Source: Bacteroidales bacterium
GTDB lineage: Bacteria; Bacteroidota; Bacteroidia; Bacteroidales; UBA932
DNA: 64,000 nt
Reading direction: 5' to 3'
NCBI GenBank assembly: GCA_016290385.1
Contig: JAEETO010000003.1
Location: 1-64,000, forward strand
The position numbers and the translations under genes are program-made. The notes beneath the pieces are model-generated. The model did not search any database. It worked only from the letters and a program-made list of their open reading frames with translations, and was not told the DNA's origin. Position 1 is the stretch's first letter; each line of letters starts with the position of its first letter. Of the stretch, positions 8,786-18,185 are shown one piece after another.

Positions 8786-11376
8786 GGCTCTCTGTCTCCC
8801 CATACGAATTCCGTGCGCGGATTCCACTGCTCGTCGCCCCAGTACCAGGCGTCATAGACGCAGCGGAGGTACGCCATGTCGGCCGTACTACTTGTCACTG
8901 TGCCATTTGTTCTATTTACGTTCACGACACCGTTGGCAGACCAATACACTCCACTGAACATCGATTCAAAAACGCCTTTAGCCGAGAGTTGGGCGATAAA
9001 TTTTATTTCGCTCTTGGTCGGGATGCGCCACCTACCGCCCGGGAAGCCGTCTTCCTGATACCCGGCACAGCGCCATTTTGCCTGATTCGCGGTGATTGTT
9101 CCGAATTCAGTACCGCCCAGCTTGGTGGAAATTCTGTAAGCGGGAGCGAGCATGTTCTCCGTGCGGTCGGAATTTTCTGTGGGGCGATAATACATCAGTG
9201 GTCTGATCTCTCCTGTCAAGGCCAAATCTGTATTCACATCTCCGTTCACAACCCACGCGGAAGAGAAGTTGGACGCGCCACCAGTCCGGTCCGGAAGGAC
9301 TGCATCCCCGGCATCAGTGCCGTCGTTCACGAAACTGTACCCCAGCACAGGCACGGTCGTGTCGTAGCCGTCGATGCGGGGGTCGCCGATCACGAATTCG
9401 GAATTACTGGGAAGCACTGTCACGTTGATCCTGAATATGTCGCGACCGCCGCCCGTATACCATACGGTACGCCACTGATATTCACGCTTGTTATTGTCCG
9501 TGGAAAGTTTGTAATAGGGCTCCGAATTATTTCCTGTCCTGATGAAGCGCCCGTTGTCTATATAGACGTAGCCCCAGGGCTTGTTTAGCCAGGGCTTTTC
9601 AGAAGAAATGGGATAAAATGGTGTACCGTTGTTGTCGCTGGTGGCCCTGATCTCGCTGTCGGAATTCGGACAGGATTCGATATAGATACCCGGATACTGG
9701 ATGATGGTGATATGCTTCAGGTATTCGCTGTAGGGGTATACACCTTCAGTAAGGTCGTCGTGGACAATGTCAAACTCGATGGTGTAGGGAGAATAATCGA
9801 AGCCGTCCTCTGTGTATTTGTTCTGGAGGGTGTGGTTGAACTCGATAGTGGTGGATGTATTGGTAATCCACTCGGACGGTTCGTATGCAGGATCACCGTT
9901 CGGATCCTGATCTTGGCCGGTGTAGTCCAGATAATACGTTCCCGTGGACGTGTCTTTCCGCACCCATGCGTGGTACTTGGTGTTGTATTGATCGACCACC
10001 TCGCTTTCGTTTTCCTCCGTGATTACGCCGTAATACGGCCGGGTCGCCTTCTGTGAGCCATCGACTATCATGACGTCGTGGCTCGAAAGGAAAGGAATGC
10101 TCAGCGTAGTTAAATTGTTGAGCTCTTTCGGATTCGTGTCTACGGAAAGGTAACGCGCCTTGCTGATGACGGCATACTTGTCAATGGGAACGCTCTTGTT
10201 CTGCCAGTCCAGGATATAGCAAGTGGGTTGGATGATGGCCTGGCCCTCGTCCGTCTCCGAGCCCAGGATGGACACATCAATCTTGAGGTGGTACCAGTTG
10301 TTCCTTTCCAGGCTGGTGACGGGCAGGATGACCTTATAGTAGTACTTGCGCCTGTCGTAGGTATAGCCGTTGGCCTCCGTGCGGCGCCAGTCCATCTCCA
10401 GTTTGAGATACGGCTGCTTCTGGGGCTGGCTGTAATCCGGCCGGCCGGTAGACCACGCGACAGGATAGGAATACATCGGATAGGTATTGTAGTAAACCTT
10501 CTCCTCCGATCCAGAACCAACCGTAGTCGGGCTCAGGTATTCCACGCCGTTGTCCCTGACAAAGGGGCGCTTGCTTTCTTCGGCGTCATAGGAGAAAAAC
10601 TCAGGGCTTGTGTTTTCGGAACCGTTTATAGTTCCAAGCTTTACGTTCTTGGCCCCGTCCACCAGGTAGATGCGCATGGTGTGCAGGACCGGCGTCCATA
10701 CCTCGGCCGGGACGTCGGGGTCGTTGACATGTTTCAGCGTCACTTGCTCTTCAACAGAGATGGCCGTGGTCATCTTGGCGGCAAAACGACTTACATTTAT
10801 GGTTCCGCTCACGCTGATATCCGAGGACTCGTTATAGGTAACCACGGTTTTTCCGTCCATCAGGAAGCTGTCCTGAATGTAGTCGTTTTCAGATTCGGCA
10901 AAGTCGGTAATGATAGGGATGGCGGCCAGTTCCGAAAGGGATGTACCGTCCAGGGCGCCGCCGGGGGCCAGTTCACCGGGATAATTGACGACGGCATAGA
11001 CCGTAGCGCGCATATTGTTCGCTGCCGTAAAGATCTCCCGGGCTTTGACCCGTGTGATCACCAGGTTGAAAGTGGCCTCCCACCTCCCTTCGGTATAGTT
11101 GACCGGATCTTCCTCGGGGTCCACCCGATGGTGATAGACGGCATCGGCGTCACTGGCAGGGGCGTCTCCGGGATAGAAGAAGAAGTCGACGGACTTGATG
11201 AGATTCTCGTTGAACCGTGTCTCACCGTCTGCCGGTTCCGATTTGGTAAGGGCGGGATCTTCGCACCGGACGGTAAGCATCAGGCCGGAGTCGGCGATTT
11301 CAAGGCCGGGTTCGGTGAAACATCCTGCCATAAGGAGCAGGGGAAAAAGGATCAGAATATGGAACCACTTACTCAT
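8782..11376 (-). CDS. Fimbrillin-family minor subunit lipoprotein with FISUMP-like C-terminus
   Basis: An 864-residue lipoprotein (lipobox Cys19) with the TK motif at residues 44-45 followed by a FimA-like N-terminal pattern (SVDFFFYPG, TVYAVVNYPGEL). The C-terminal ~120 residues contain GGRWRIPTKSEI, GVYWSANG and AYLRCVYD, the arrangement of FISUMP/Fib_succ_major domains common on Bacteroidota surface proteins. It overlaps the upstream gene by 8 bp and the downstream gene by 4 bp, so it is inside one transcription unit. Accessory or tip subunit is the best reading; the binding target is unknown. Confidence 0.7.
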   Translation of the reverse strand: MSKWFHILILFPLLLMAGCFTEPGLEIADSGLMLTVRCEDPALTKSEPADGETRFNENLIKSVDFFFYPGDAPASDADAVYHHRVDPEEDPVNYTEGRWEATFNLVITRVKAREIFTAANNMRATVYAVVNYPGELAPGGALDGTSLSELAAIPIITDFAESENDYIQDSFLMDGKTVVTYNESSDISVSGTINVSRFAAKMTTAISVEEQVTLKHVNDPDVPAEVWTPVLHTMRIYLVDGAKNVKLGTINGSENTSPEFFSYDAEESKRPFVRDNGVEYLSPTTVGSGSEEKVYYNTYPMYSYPVAWSTGRPDYSQPQKQPYLKLEMDWRRTEANGYTYDRRKYYYKVILPVTSLERNNWYHLKIDVSILGSETDEGQAIIQPTCYILDWQNKSVPIDKYAVISKARYLSVDTNPKELNNLTTLSIPFLSSHDVMIVDGSQKATRPYYGVITEENESEVVDQYNTKYHAWVRKDTSTGTYYLDYTGQDQDPNGDPAYEPSEWITNTSTTIEFNHTLQNKYTEDGFDYSPYTIEFDIVHDDLTEGVYPYSEYLKHITIIQYPGIYIESCPNSDSEIRATSDNNGTPFYPISSEKPWLNKPWGYVYIDNGRFIRTGNNSEPYYKLSTDNNKREYQWRTVWYTGGGRDIFRINVTVLPSNSEFVIGDPRIDGYDTTVPVLGYSFVNDGTDAGDAVLPDRTGGASNFSSAWVVNGDVNTDLALTGEIRPLMYYRPTENSDRTENMLAPAYRISTKLGGTEFGTITANQAKWRCAGYQEDGFPGGRWRIPTKSEIKFIAQLSAKGVFESMFSGVYWSANGVVNVNRTNGTVTSSTADMAYLRCVYDAWYWGDEQWNPRTEFVWGDREP

Positions 11377-13087
11377 CTCCGTTCCAATTCTTTTTGAGGA
11401 GGATCCTGTAATAGTCGATGGACTCGGAATCCAGGTCTATCCATCGCTCATTGTCGCCTATCTCGACGCAGAAATGGAGGTCAATGTAATTGCCTTCCAG
11501 TTCCGCATCCGTATGGGCGCCGGGATTGCAGGAGATTACGAATTCTATCTTGCAGTCCTCCGTCCTGCCGTCTTCCGGATGCTGGTAATTCGGGTAAATG
11601 ACCTGCTCCATGGGCGAGACATTGAAGATCCCGTCGACCTTGGTGTGTCCCTGGAGGGCGCCTGCAACAGGCACCACGTGCAGTTTCTGGCCCACCGGCG
11701 TGGCGATAAGGATATCGCCCTTGATGACATTGGGCTGACCGTCCAGTGTGTGCCAGAACTCAATGTCGTAGTATCCGCCCGGTTTCTGTATCTTGTTGTA
11801 TGTGGCCGGTTCGGTCTCAGGAATGGTGAAACGACGCACTACATTCACTATACTGGTACTGGTGGTGTAGTCCATATCGTATGTGCTCTTGTCCCAGGGA
11901 AGGACCACGATCTTGAATTGCAGGGTCTTTGTGGCCTCAGCAAAGTAGGCATAGAGTATCCAGGAGTGGTTGCGGGTGAGCACATTATCAGACGGCATGT
12001 AGAATGTGACGGTCTGGTCCTCATCCCCGGCATTGTAAAGGATGGTGCCGGAAATACACTTGTCGGTTTCCCGAATGTAGATGGGACCGATCTGGGAGGA
12101 TGTGCCAATGGCCGCATCGAGGCGGCTTTCGTATTCCCGGGCTGTTTCCAGCTCGTGACCGGAGCAGCGGAACAGCAGCGAGTCCGGATGCGCGGAGATG
12201 CTCAAGTCGCTGTTCTGTATAAGAGGTAAGATACCTTCTTCGGTTTCTTCTCCGGCAATTACTGTCGAGAGGGGGGTGTATCCGACAATTTCAAAAGGAT
12301 TATCGGTTGCACCATATTTGTGGTCGGTGAATAGCTTTTCAGACGCGGCAATCTGGCAGTCATGCCCCGCGGCCGTCCCACCGAACGTTATGCTTTTGAC
12401 CAAGCAGGCCGGGTTGCTCGCAACGGCGGGATCCGTGTCCGTGGCCGGAGTTCCCTGTTGGCAGAAGACGAAACGGATCTTGGATACGGCCCGGGTAAGG
12501 GTTACCTCGGAGACGTTGAGGACCGGATAGCCCCCGGCGACGGGAGCTGCTTTGCGCACCCCGGACATGGGAAGCCCGGCGTCGGGAACGGACATGGTAA
12601 GGGGGGTAGGGCCGAAAGCGGAACCGGTGATGACTGCGGCTTCGAGTTCAGCACGCACGGTCCCTTCCCCAAGGGAGGCATGGCCTGTCGATGCCGCATT
12701 GGCCAGGGCATATACGTCAACCCTGGCTTCGCTCTGACTCAGGAGGGCGAACATCTCCCGGCTCAGGGGCATTCCAAAACGGGTGATGGTGGAATGGGGA
12801 AGACCGGTGCTCGCAAGATCAGCGGCGTTAAAGCCTTTGTAACCGACAAGCTGTCCGTCGCTGGCTCCTCCGCTGATAAATACCCACAGTTGTAGAGAAT
12901 TGATGTTTTTCTCGCTGCTCAGGGCTCCTACCCTGCCCGTTTCGGCTTTGGTGGCCAGGATGTCGGGGATGTAGATACTGACCGACAACTCCGCAAGTTC
13001 CTCCTCTTCCGGATGATGACAGGAGATGACAGGCAATGCTGCCAGAAGCATCACCGTCATGCCTATGATATGTATCATCCTTTTCAT
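11369..13087 (-). CDS. Fimbrillin-family minor subunit lipoprotein
   Basis: A 572-residue lipoprotein with lipobox LPVISC (Cys23), an acidic spacer and the strand-plus-TK motif SIYIPDILATK at residues 37-47. The following SLQLWVFISGG and VDVYALANAA match the FimA/Mfa fold. It sits 11 bp after the preceding fimbrillin gene and overlaps the next by 8 bp. By analogy with Fim and Mfa systems, where several accessory subunits follow stalk and anchor, it is probably an accessory subunit. No enzymatic motif is visible. Confidence 0.65.
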   Translation of the reverse strand: MKRMIHIIGMTVMLLAALPVISCHHPEEEELAELSVSIYIPDILATKAETGRVGALSSEKNINSLQLWVFISGGASDGQLVGYKGFNAADLASTGLPHSTITRFGMPLSREMFALLSQSEARVDVYALANAASTGHASLGEGTVRAELEAAVITGSAFGPTPLTMSVPDAGLPMSGVRKAAPVAGGYPVLNVSEVTLTRAVSKIRFVFCQQGTPATDTDPAVASNPACLVKSITFGGTAAGHDCQIAASEKLFTDHKYGATDNPFEIVGYTPLSTVIAGEETEEGILPLIQNSDLSISAHPDSLLFRCSGHELETAREYESRLDAAIGTSSQIGPIYIRETDKCISGTILYNAGDEDQTVTFYMPSDNVLTRNHSWILYAYFAEATKTLQFKIVVLPWDKSTYDMDYTTSTSIVNVVRRFTIPETEPATYNKIQKPGGYYDIEFWHTLDGQPNVIKGDILIATPVGQKLHVVPVAGALQGHTKVDGIFNVSPMEQVIYPNYQHPEDGRTEDCKIEFVISCNPGAHTDAELEGNYIDLHFCVEIGDNERWIDLDSESIDYYRILLKKNWNGDE

Positions 13088-13098
13088 TTTCCTGTCCG

Positions 13099-14769
13099 TC
13101 AGTATGAAAGTTTGATTCCTCCGGGTTCAACCTGAATCCAGTCCATTTCTACGGTTACACCAATTTCCAACTGCGGGTCCCGAAGGTCGGGGACGGTGTT
13201 GTAGGCGTTGCCCAGTTTGAGCACTTTTACATAGACCGTGGTCTTACAATCGCGGGAGAACACGCTGTCGATAATTTCTCCATCAGGATTAGAGCCTTCC
13301 GAAGGCTTGAGTTCCCCGGCCAGGTAGAACTTGCATCCGGGCGGCACAGTGCCTTGCTGGCACTGGAAGGCAGACGAGGTGTTGTTCTGGAATTCCAGCG
13401 CAAAATGTACGGACTCGTCACTGGCTGTGGGAAGCACCAGCACCTGGGCATACTGCGACGTGTTGCCGAGGGTGATGCCACTCACAGTATTGTCATATAT
13501 AAACTGAAACTCGTCCAGGTCCGATGAAATGGGAGTGAAACTGTAGTCCACCTCCCTCTGCTCCCCGATGATGATGCCGGTCAGGGGGCATCCTGCCACC
13601 GCTGCAGTAGATGCATCCAGCGCTAAGAAGTGGAACTCCACAAGCCCGACGCCATATTGCATCTGGTCCACGATAGCGGCAGATCGGGTTGCAGAGGTAA
13701 CGGAAAAACCCTCCGTATAATGGGAAAGAATGTTGCCCCACGTGTAGTTCTGGGGATTATATTGTTGCGCGATATCGTCGGCCGAAGATGTCTTGATAGC
13801 GCTGTTGGCATAGTACCACAGGCTGGGTGGATAGCAGTACAGGGGCGTTGGTATGAGTGAGATGTTCACCCCGTTGAGGAGCTTTACGAACCTGTGTCCG
13901 TTCCACCACATTCCTACCGCTCCTTCCGGAATACCGTAGGTGGAAGGAAAGCCATTCGCCGCGGTGCGGGCTGTCTGAAGCGGGGTAAGGCGCTCCATAA
14001 TGGCGTTGATGGCATCCGGATTAGTGCCACTGTATAGGGAAAGTGCTCCGAGGATGTTCTGTTCGAAACGGTAAAGGGTCTGGTACGAACAGGCGGAAAT
14101 CTCATTCTCGGTAGTGAAAACATCCAGGAAGGCCAGGATATCCGCATCGTTCGACGCCTGGAGGGCTTCGACCACGCCATTGAGTGCCGCGATCAGGTTG
14201 TCAGCAGTCTGGCCGACGGCGCTTGCATCGGCCGTCTCAAGAATGGTTTCCAGGTTGAAGCTGATGTCTCCCGACATTTGCGGATTATCCAGTCCGGAAG
14301 GCGTCAAGACACCGTTTTTATGCTTCCCCTCCACGGTAGATACGGAACCGTTGTCCACCGCTTTTCCATATGCGAGCACCCGGTTCATGAATCGGGGAAG
14401 GATGGCTATGTTATACAGATGAGCGTTGTTGTTGGCCACGAGACCGGTTTTTCCGATCGCGGAATTCTGGATAACCACATTGCGGTCTCCCCACCTGGCG
14501 TTGCCGCCCGCTACAGGATTCGCCGACTCCGTCTTGAAAGGAATCACATATACCTGTTCGATCCCCCGGAAACCGGATCCGTCCTGGGTGATGACGGAAC
14601 TCATCTTGGTGGCCGGCCCCTCTGAAACATCCCCCGGCGACCTAAGCGACAGAGCCAGAGAGATGGCATTATACGAGTCCTCGGTCCCCTCCCATTCCAG
14701 CGGGCGCACACACCCGCTGGAAAGAAGGGCCGAAAGAGCCAACAGTATGAATGCCAATCTGACGTTCAT
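13099..14769 (-). CDS. Fimbrillin-like lipoprotein (possible stalk or accessory subunit)
   Basis: A 556-residue lipoprotein (lipobox Cys20) with the TK motif at residues 54-55 (GPATKMSS). It resembles the preceding gene product in layout: a VYVIPFKTE strand near residue 75, a VLAYGKAV segment, and a C-terminal PxxCKFYLAGEL followed by VPDLRDPQLEIGVTVEMDW. The two are probably paralogues. It starts 15 bp after the stop of the upstream fimbrillin and ends 11 bp before the next. Confidence 0.7.
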   Translation of the reverse strand: MNVRLAFILLALSALLSSGCVRPLEWEGTEDSYNAISLALSLRSPGDVSEGPATKMSSVITQDGSGFRGIEQVYVIPFKTESANPVAGGNARWGDRNVVIQNSAIGKTGLVANNNAHLYNIAILPRFMNRVLAYGKAVDNGSVSTVEGKHKNGVLTPSGLDNPQMSGDISFNLETILETADASAVGQTADNLIAALNGVVEALQASNDADILAFLDVFTTENEISACSYQTLYRFEQNILGALSLYSGTNPDAINAIMERLTPLQTARTAANGFPSTYGIPEGAVGMWWNGHRFVKLLNGVNISLIPTPLYCYPPSLWYYANSAIKTSSADDIAQQYNPQNYTWGNILSHYTEGFSVTSATRSAAIVDQMQYGVGLVEFHFLALDASTAAVAGCPLTGIIIGEQREVDYSFTPISSDLDEFQFIYDNTVSGITLGNTSQYAQVLVLPTASDESVHFALEFQNNTSSAFQCQQGTVPPGCKFYLAGELKPSEGSNPDGEIIDSVFSRDCKTTVYVKVLKLGNAYNTVPDLRDPQLEIGVTVEMDWIQVEPGGIKLSY

Positions 14770-14784
14770 GGAATGGGCCAGATG

Positions 14785-16953
14785 CTAAAGTCCGATGTTA
14801 TAAGTATAGCCGGTGTGCCATTTGAGGTCAACAGAGAGACCGAGCGACATCTGGGTACTGGAAAGGTTCGGTACGGTGACGTAAGCGTTCTTCAGGGACT
14901 CCTCTCCAAGCGTGAAGGTTGCGGAGGTCACGAAGTTCTGAATAAATACACGGTTGATCTTTTTGGAGTGGCCGGCGACTTTTCCGCTGGGCACAGCCTC
15001 ACTGTCGATGCCGTACACGGGAGGAATAGCGTATTTGCCGTCATCAGGCCACACCGGCAGATTGAGAACGGATGCGCTGGTAGCCGTAGCGACGGGAAGT
15101 TCTGCAATTAGGTAGAAGATGCCGTCCTTGGGTACAATGTTGTCCTTGCCCCAGAAAGGATCGCCTTCGTTCTTGAACTCAAGAGCGACCCTGACCGAGG
15201 ACTGAGCGTCATCACCAAGTGTCTTATTGTAATTGTCGAGGACCAGCGTGTAATTCTCGCTGCCGGTCGGCGTGGGGATGGTGCTGCTTGCGATGGCGTC
15301 ATCGTAAACCACATACGTAAACTCGCTGCCTGTCGTGACCTTGGGGAGGAACTGCCAGTCCACAGATTTGCACTGGCCACCGACGAGGACGCCGGTGAAT
15401 GTAAGGTGATGGTTGTCGGTTGGGATAAGGTTATCGTTGGCGTCGCCGGTCCTGGCAGACTTGTTATCCTTGAAGTTAGCCAGTCCGGAAGCAATGGCGA
15501 TCTTAGATTCCAGCAGGGCCACGCCATAGTTGATGTTGTTGCGCACCGCTATGCCACGGGTGTTGGACTGAACCCTGGAATTTATCTGCCAGCTATTGGC
15601 CGTCCATTTGTTGCCGGATGAGGTGTCGTCGTCCCAGGGATTAACGCCGTTGGGGTAATCGGCAGTGGTGACATCCTTGTTTGTGGTGCGTATAGGGGAA
15701 TTAACGTAGTATGCGAGTTCAGCAGGGTAGAGGTAATTGTTGGGATTGAACTCATTACCGGGGTTTGCAAGAGCCTGGTTAGGATCCAAATACTCAAACT
15801 TTCCGGTGGTAGCAACATAATTTAACTGGGCTGCACCTTCAGGAATAAGGAATTGGGTATGAGGGAAACCGGCAACGTCGGTCACGCCGGAGAACTTGGC
15901 GTCCCAGGCAGCTGCATCAGCAATACCCGTCGAGGCACTATTGGCGATGACATTTGCTTTGATGCTGCTGAGGCCCTGATACTCCATCGCATCTGTGAAG
16001 TAGCGCCCCTTGCGCTGCATGATCTCGTCAGCGAGACGGCAGGCGTTAGCTTCTAAATTACTGGTAGGATTTGCGCCTTGAACCGTCTTGACGACATCGA
16101 TGAGGGAAGTCATCATACTCTTGACCGCAGCCGAAGATCCGGCACGGTACTCACCGCTCTCAATCGCGGTGAAGGTTGAATAGGCAGCACCGAGGATTTC
16201 CTCGAGACCGGACAAGCTCGGGCGCAACGTAGGATCGTCATATTTGGCACCAAGGTCTTTCCAGGAAAGGGCGGGAAGGCCTGTATACTGGGTCTTGGGA
16301 TCAGCGGGATCTCCCGGAGCGGTATATGTCTCCGAGGCGGGCATGTCAGGGATACTGGAGGATATGATACGGTTGAGAATGAAAACCAACAGGTCTCCGG
16401 TATGCTTGTAATTGGTCTCATTCTCGAGCCTCTGAATGAGGTCGAAATGCGAGGCGGAAGGTGTCGAGGAAACATTGTAGCTCATCCTGCCGGTAGCGCT
16501 GCCAGGGGTGGCGTTGATAGCCTTGCCATAGAAGAGAATAGCATCCACGTCAACGGGGACGTTAAGCTGGACGATACGATTGGAGCTTGCGGTTGCGTTG
16601 GTTCCGGCGTTGATAGAGCCGTTGGAAAAAAGTGTGCCAAGCTCAAAGTCGCGATCTGTGGCTAAATCGGATTTGAGAATGAAAGGCTCAACGGAAAAGT
16701 CAGTTTTGCTCATGCCGGTCTTGAAAGCCATGACATGGGCATTGTCAATACCGAGAAAGTTATTTGCCCTCTGCACATTGGTGGATGTCATCTTGGTCTG
16801 CGGAGAACCTGTATTGACACTCAGGACGAACTGGGTGGTCACCTCTTTGGTCTCGGGGTTGAAATTGGGATTCACTTCGATGGACTCCGTGCAGGACACG
16901 GCCCCAAAAAGCAAGATGAATCCCAACAGGGGAATAAATGATTTTGTTCTCAT
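14785..16953 (-). CDS. Fimbrillin-like lipoprotein, candidate main stalk subunit
   Basis: A 722-residue lipoprotein (lipobox Cys21) with TK at residues 53-54 (SPQTKMTS). FimA-like segments include AHVMAFKTG, DAILFYGKAI and a late GIFYLIAELP. The last residues LSVDLKWHTGY align with VSVQLNWQQGM at the end of the anchor protein, suggesting a shared closing strand. It is the first fimbrillin after the anchor gene and is preceded by the only sizeable, very A/T-rich gap inside the operon, which could give it separate expression. That placement is why I favour it as the stalk subunit; no copy-number evidence exists. Confidence 0.7.
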   Translation of the reverse strand: MRTKSFIPLLGFILLFGAVSCTESIEVNPNFNPETKEVTTQFVLSVNTGSPQTKMTSTNVQRANNFLGIDNAHVMAFKTGMSKTDFSVEPFILKSDLATDRDFELGTLFSNGSINAGTNATASSNRIVQLNVPVDVDAILFYGKAINATPGSATGRMSYNVSSTPSASHFDLIQRLENETNYKHTGDLLVFILNRIISSSIPDMPASETYTAPGDPADPKTQYTGLPALSWKDLGAKYDDPTLRPSLSGLEEILGAAYSTFTAIESGEYRAGSSAAVKSMMTSLIDVVKTVQGANPTSNLEANACRLADEIMQRKGRYFTDAMEYQGLSSIKANVIANSASTGIADAAAWDAKFSGVTDVAGFPHTQFLIPEGAAQLNYVATTGKFEYLDPNQALANPGNEFNPNNYLYPAELAYYVNSPIRTTNKDVTTADYPNGVNPWDDDTSSGNKWTANSWQINSRVQSNTRGIAVRNNINYGVALLESKIAIASGLANFKDNKSARTGDANDNLIPTDNHHLTFTGVLVGGQCKSVDWQFLPKVTTGSEFTYVVYDDAIASSTIPTPTGSENYTLVLDNYNKTLGDDAQSSVRVALEFKNEGDPFWGKDNIVPKDGIFYLIAELPVATATSASVLNLPVWPDDGKYAIPPVYGIDSEAVPSGKVAGHSKKINRVFIQNFVTSATFTLGEESLKNAYVTVPNLSSTQMSLGLSVDLKWHTGYTYNIGL

Positions 16954-17015
16954 GATAGTGTGAGTTTTAAATGATTAATTGTTGTTTGTATAATATAAAT
17001 ATTGTTTTTGTTTTG
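16954..17015 (-). other. A/T-rich leader between anchor and first fimbrillin gene
   Basis: A 62-bp gap, overwhelmingly A and T, in an operon whose other junctions are overlaps or gaps of 15 bp or less. I find no exact TAnnTTTG box. It may be an mRNA processing site or a leader for higher expression of the fimbrillin. Confidence 0.4.
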
Positions 17016-18185
17016 TCATAATTCGGTATTATAACCCATTCCTTGCTGCCAGTTCAACTGCACGCTCACGCCCACCACGGTCGAATCATTGGCGGGTTCG
17101 GGCGGTTCGGGCGGTTCGGGCGGGAAGTCAGGGCCGCCGGGGTCGGGGTTATAGGGTTTGTGTTCGGGCGTACCCGTGAAACTGCCGTTGGCGGTGAGCC
17201 AGCCTTTGACGATCAGCAGATGGCCTGCCTGCAGGGGCTTGCCGATATAGATTTCGTTGCGGGTGACCGTGTTGTCCGGCATGGTCACATAGAGGTAGAT
17301 GGTCCAGATTTTCGGATAGGTTCCGATGACTTCATCGCTCACGTTCGGGCTGGGGAAGCCTACGCCGCAGACCATGAGCGGAACTTTTTTCCAGCGGGTC
17401 CAGAAGGCGTCGTACACCCAGGTTTCCGTTTCAGAGGAAACATCCTGGTCGCTGCCCATGAAAGGCATGATATCGATTTCGTCGGTTCCGATGAGAGTCT
17501 TGTTGTCGAAAGCAAACGCGCTGTCGAGGATCTTGAAGGAGTCGGCAAATCCGCCATAATCGGCACGGATGCTCTTCACGTCGCAGGAGTCGCGATTGAT
17601 GATCAGGGCGGCGGCGGCATTGACCATCTGGAACTCTACATCGTAGTGCTGGTCTTCCCTGTCGCGCACCGTCAGGCGCTTGCGGGCGCTGAAAAAAGCG
17701 GTAGGCTGCGTGGGAAGTTGTTCTTTCTTTTTCTGGACCAGCCTGAGAATGTCGAAATTGCCCTCCGCTCCTTCCAGCGTGACGTCGGGCACGGCCGACA
17801 CGTTGGCGGAACCGGCCATGCGGTAGTCGGAGGCAGCAAGCCGGATCTCGAATTCACGCTGGCCTGCATCCATGATTTCATGCTGCTCATGCGTCATCTT
17901 GCCGCGCCTGCGCTGGTCGTAGAAGTACATATCTACTTCATGGACGGAGCTCACGAAGACATGTTCCAGATATTTTTCAAGGGCTGCCCGGACGGGCCGG
18001 TCGTGTTCCGTGCCGATTTTATCGTCCATCTCCTGTTCCTTGTTGCTCTTTAGGTTGAGCGAACAGGTCAGCGTGATCTCTTCCGGGCAGTCATCGATCT
18101 TTTCGTCGATGAGGCCGCAGCCCGGCAGGGACGTCATGACCATCAGGTCTAGCGAGAATATCGTCAACAACTGCCTCAATTTCAT
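17016..18185 (-). CDS. Mfa2/FimB-like fimbrial anchor lipoprotein
   Basis: A 389-residue lipoprotein (lipobox LPGC, Cys23) with the Mfa2/FimB N-terminal pattern: a second Cys motif DDCPEEITLTC, then a HEVDMYFYDQ strand and later INRDSCDVKSI. Such proteins hold the fimbrial base in the outer membrane and set its length. Unlike the five downstream subunits it has no TK motif 20-35 residues after the lipid Cys, as expected for an unprocessed anchor. A proline/glutamate linker encoded by 9-bp repeats precedes the last strand. The ATG at 18185 overlaps the upstream stop (ATGA); an upstream in-frame start is rejected for lack of a signal peptide. Confidence 0.8.
   Translation of the reverse strand: MKLRQLLTIFSLDLMVMTSLPGCGLIDEKIDDCPEEITLTCSLNLKSNKEQEMDDKIGTEHDRPVRAALEKYLEHVFVSSVHEVDMYFYDQRRRGKMTHEQHEIMDAGQREFEIRLAASDYRMAGSANVSAVPDVTLEGAEGNFDILRLVQKKKEQLPTQPTAFFSARKRLTVRDREDQHYDVEFQMVNAAAALIINRDSCDVKSIRADYGGFADSFKILDSAFAFDNKTLIGTDEIDIMPFMGSDQDVSSETETWVYDAFWTRWKKVPLMVCGVGFPSPNVSDEVIGTYPKIWTIYLYVTMPDNTVTRNEIYIGKPLQAGHLLIVKGWLTANGSFTGTPEHKPYNPDPGGPDFPPEPPEPPEPANDSTVVGVSVQLNWQQGMGYNTEL
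17095..17121. repeat. 9-bp tandem repeat coding for a PEP linker
   Basis: Three copies of a GGTTCGGGC unit encode PEP-PEP-PEP in the anchor protein. Slippage would change linker length in steps of three residues without a frameshift. Confidence 0.8.
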
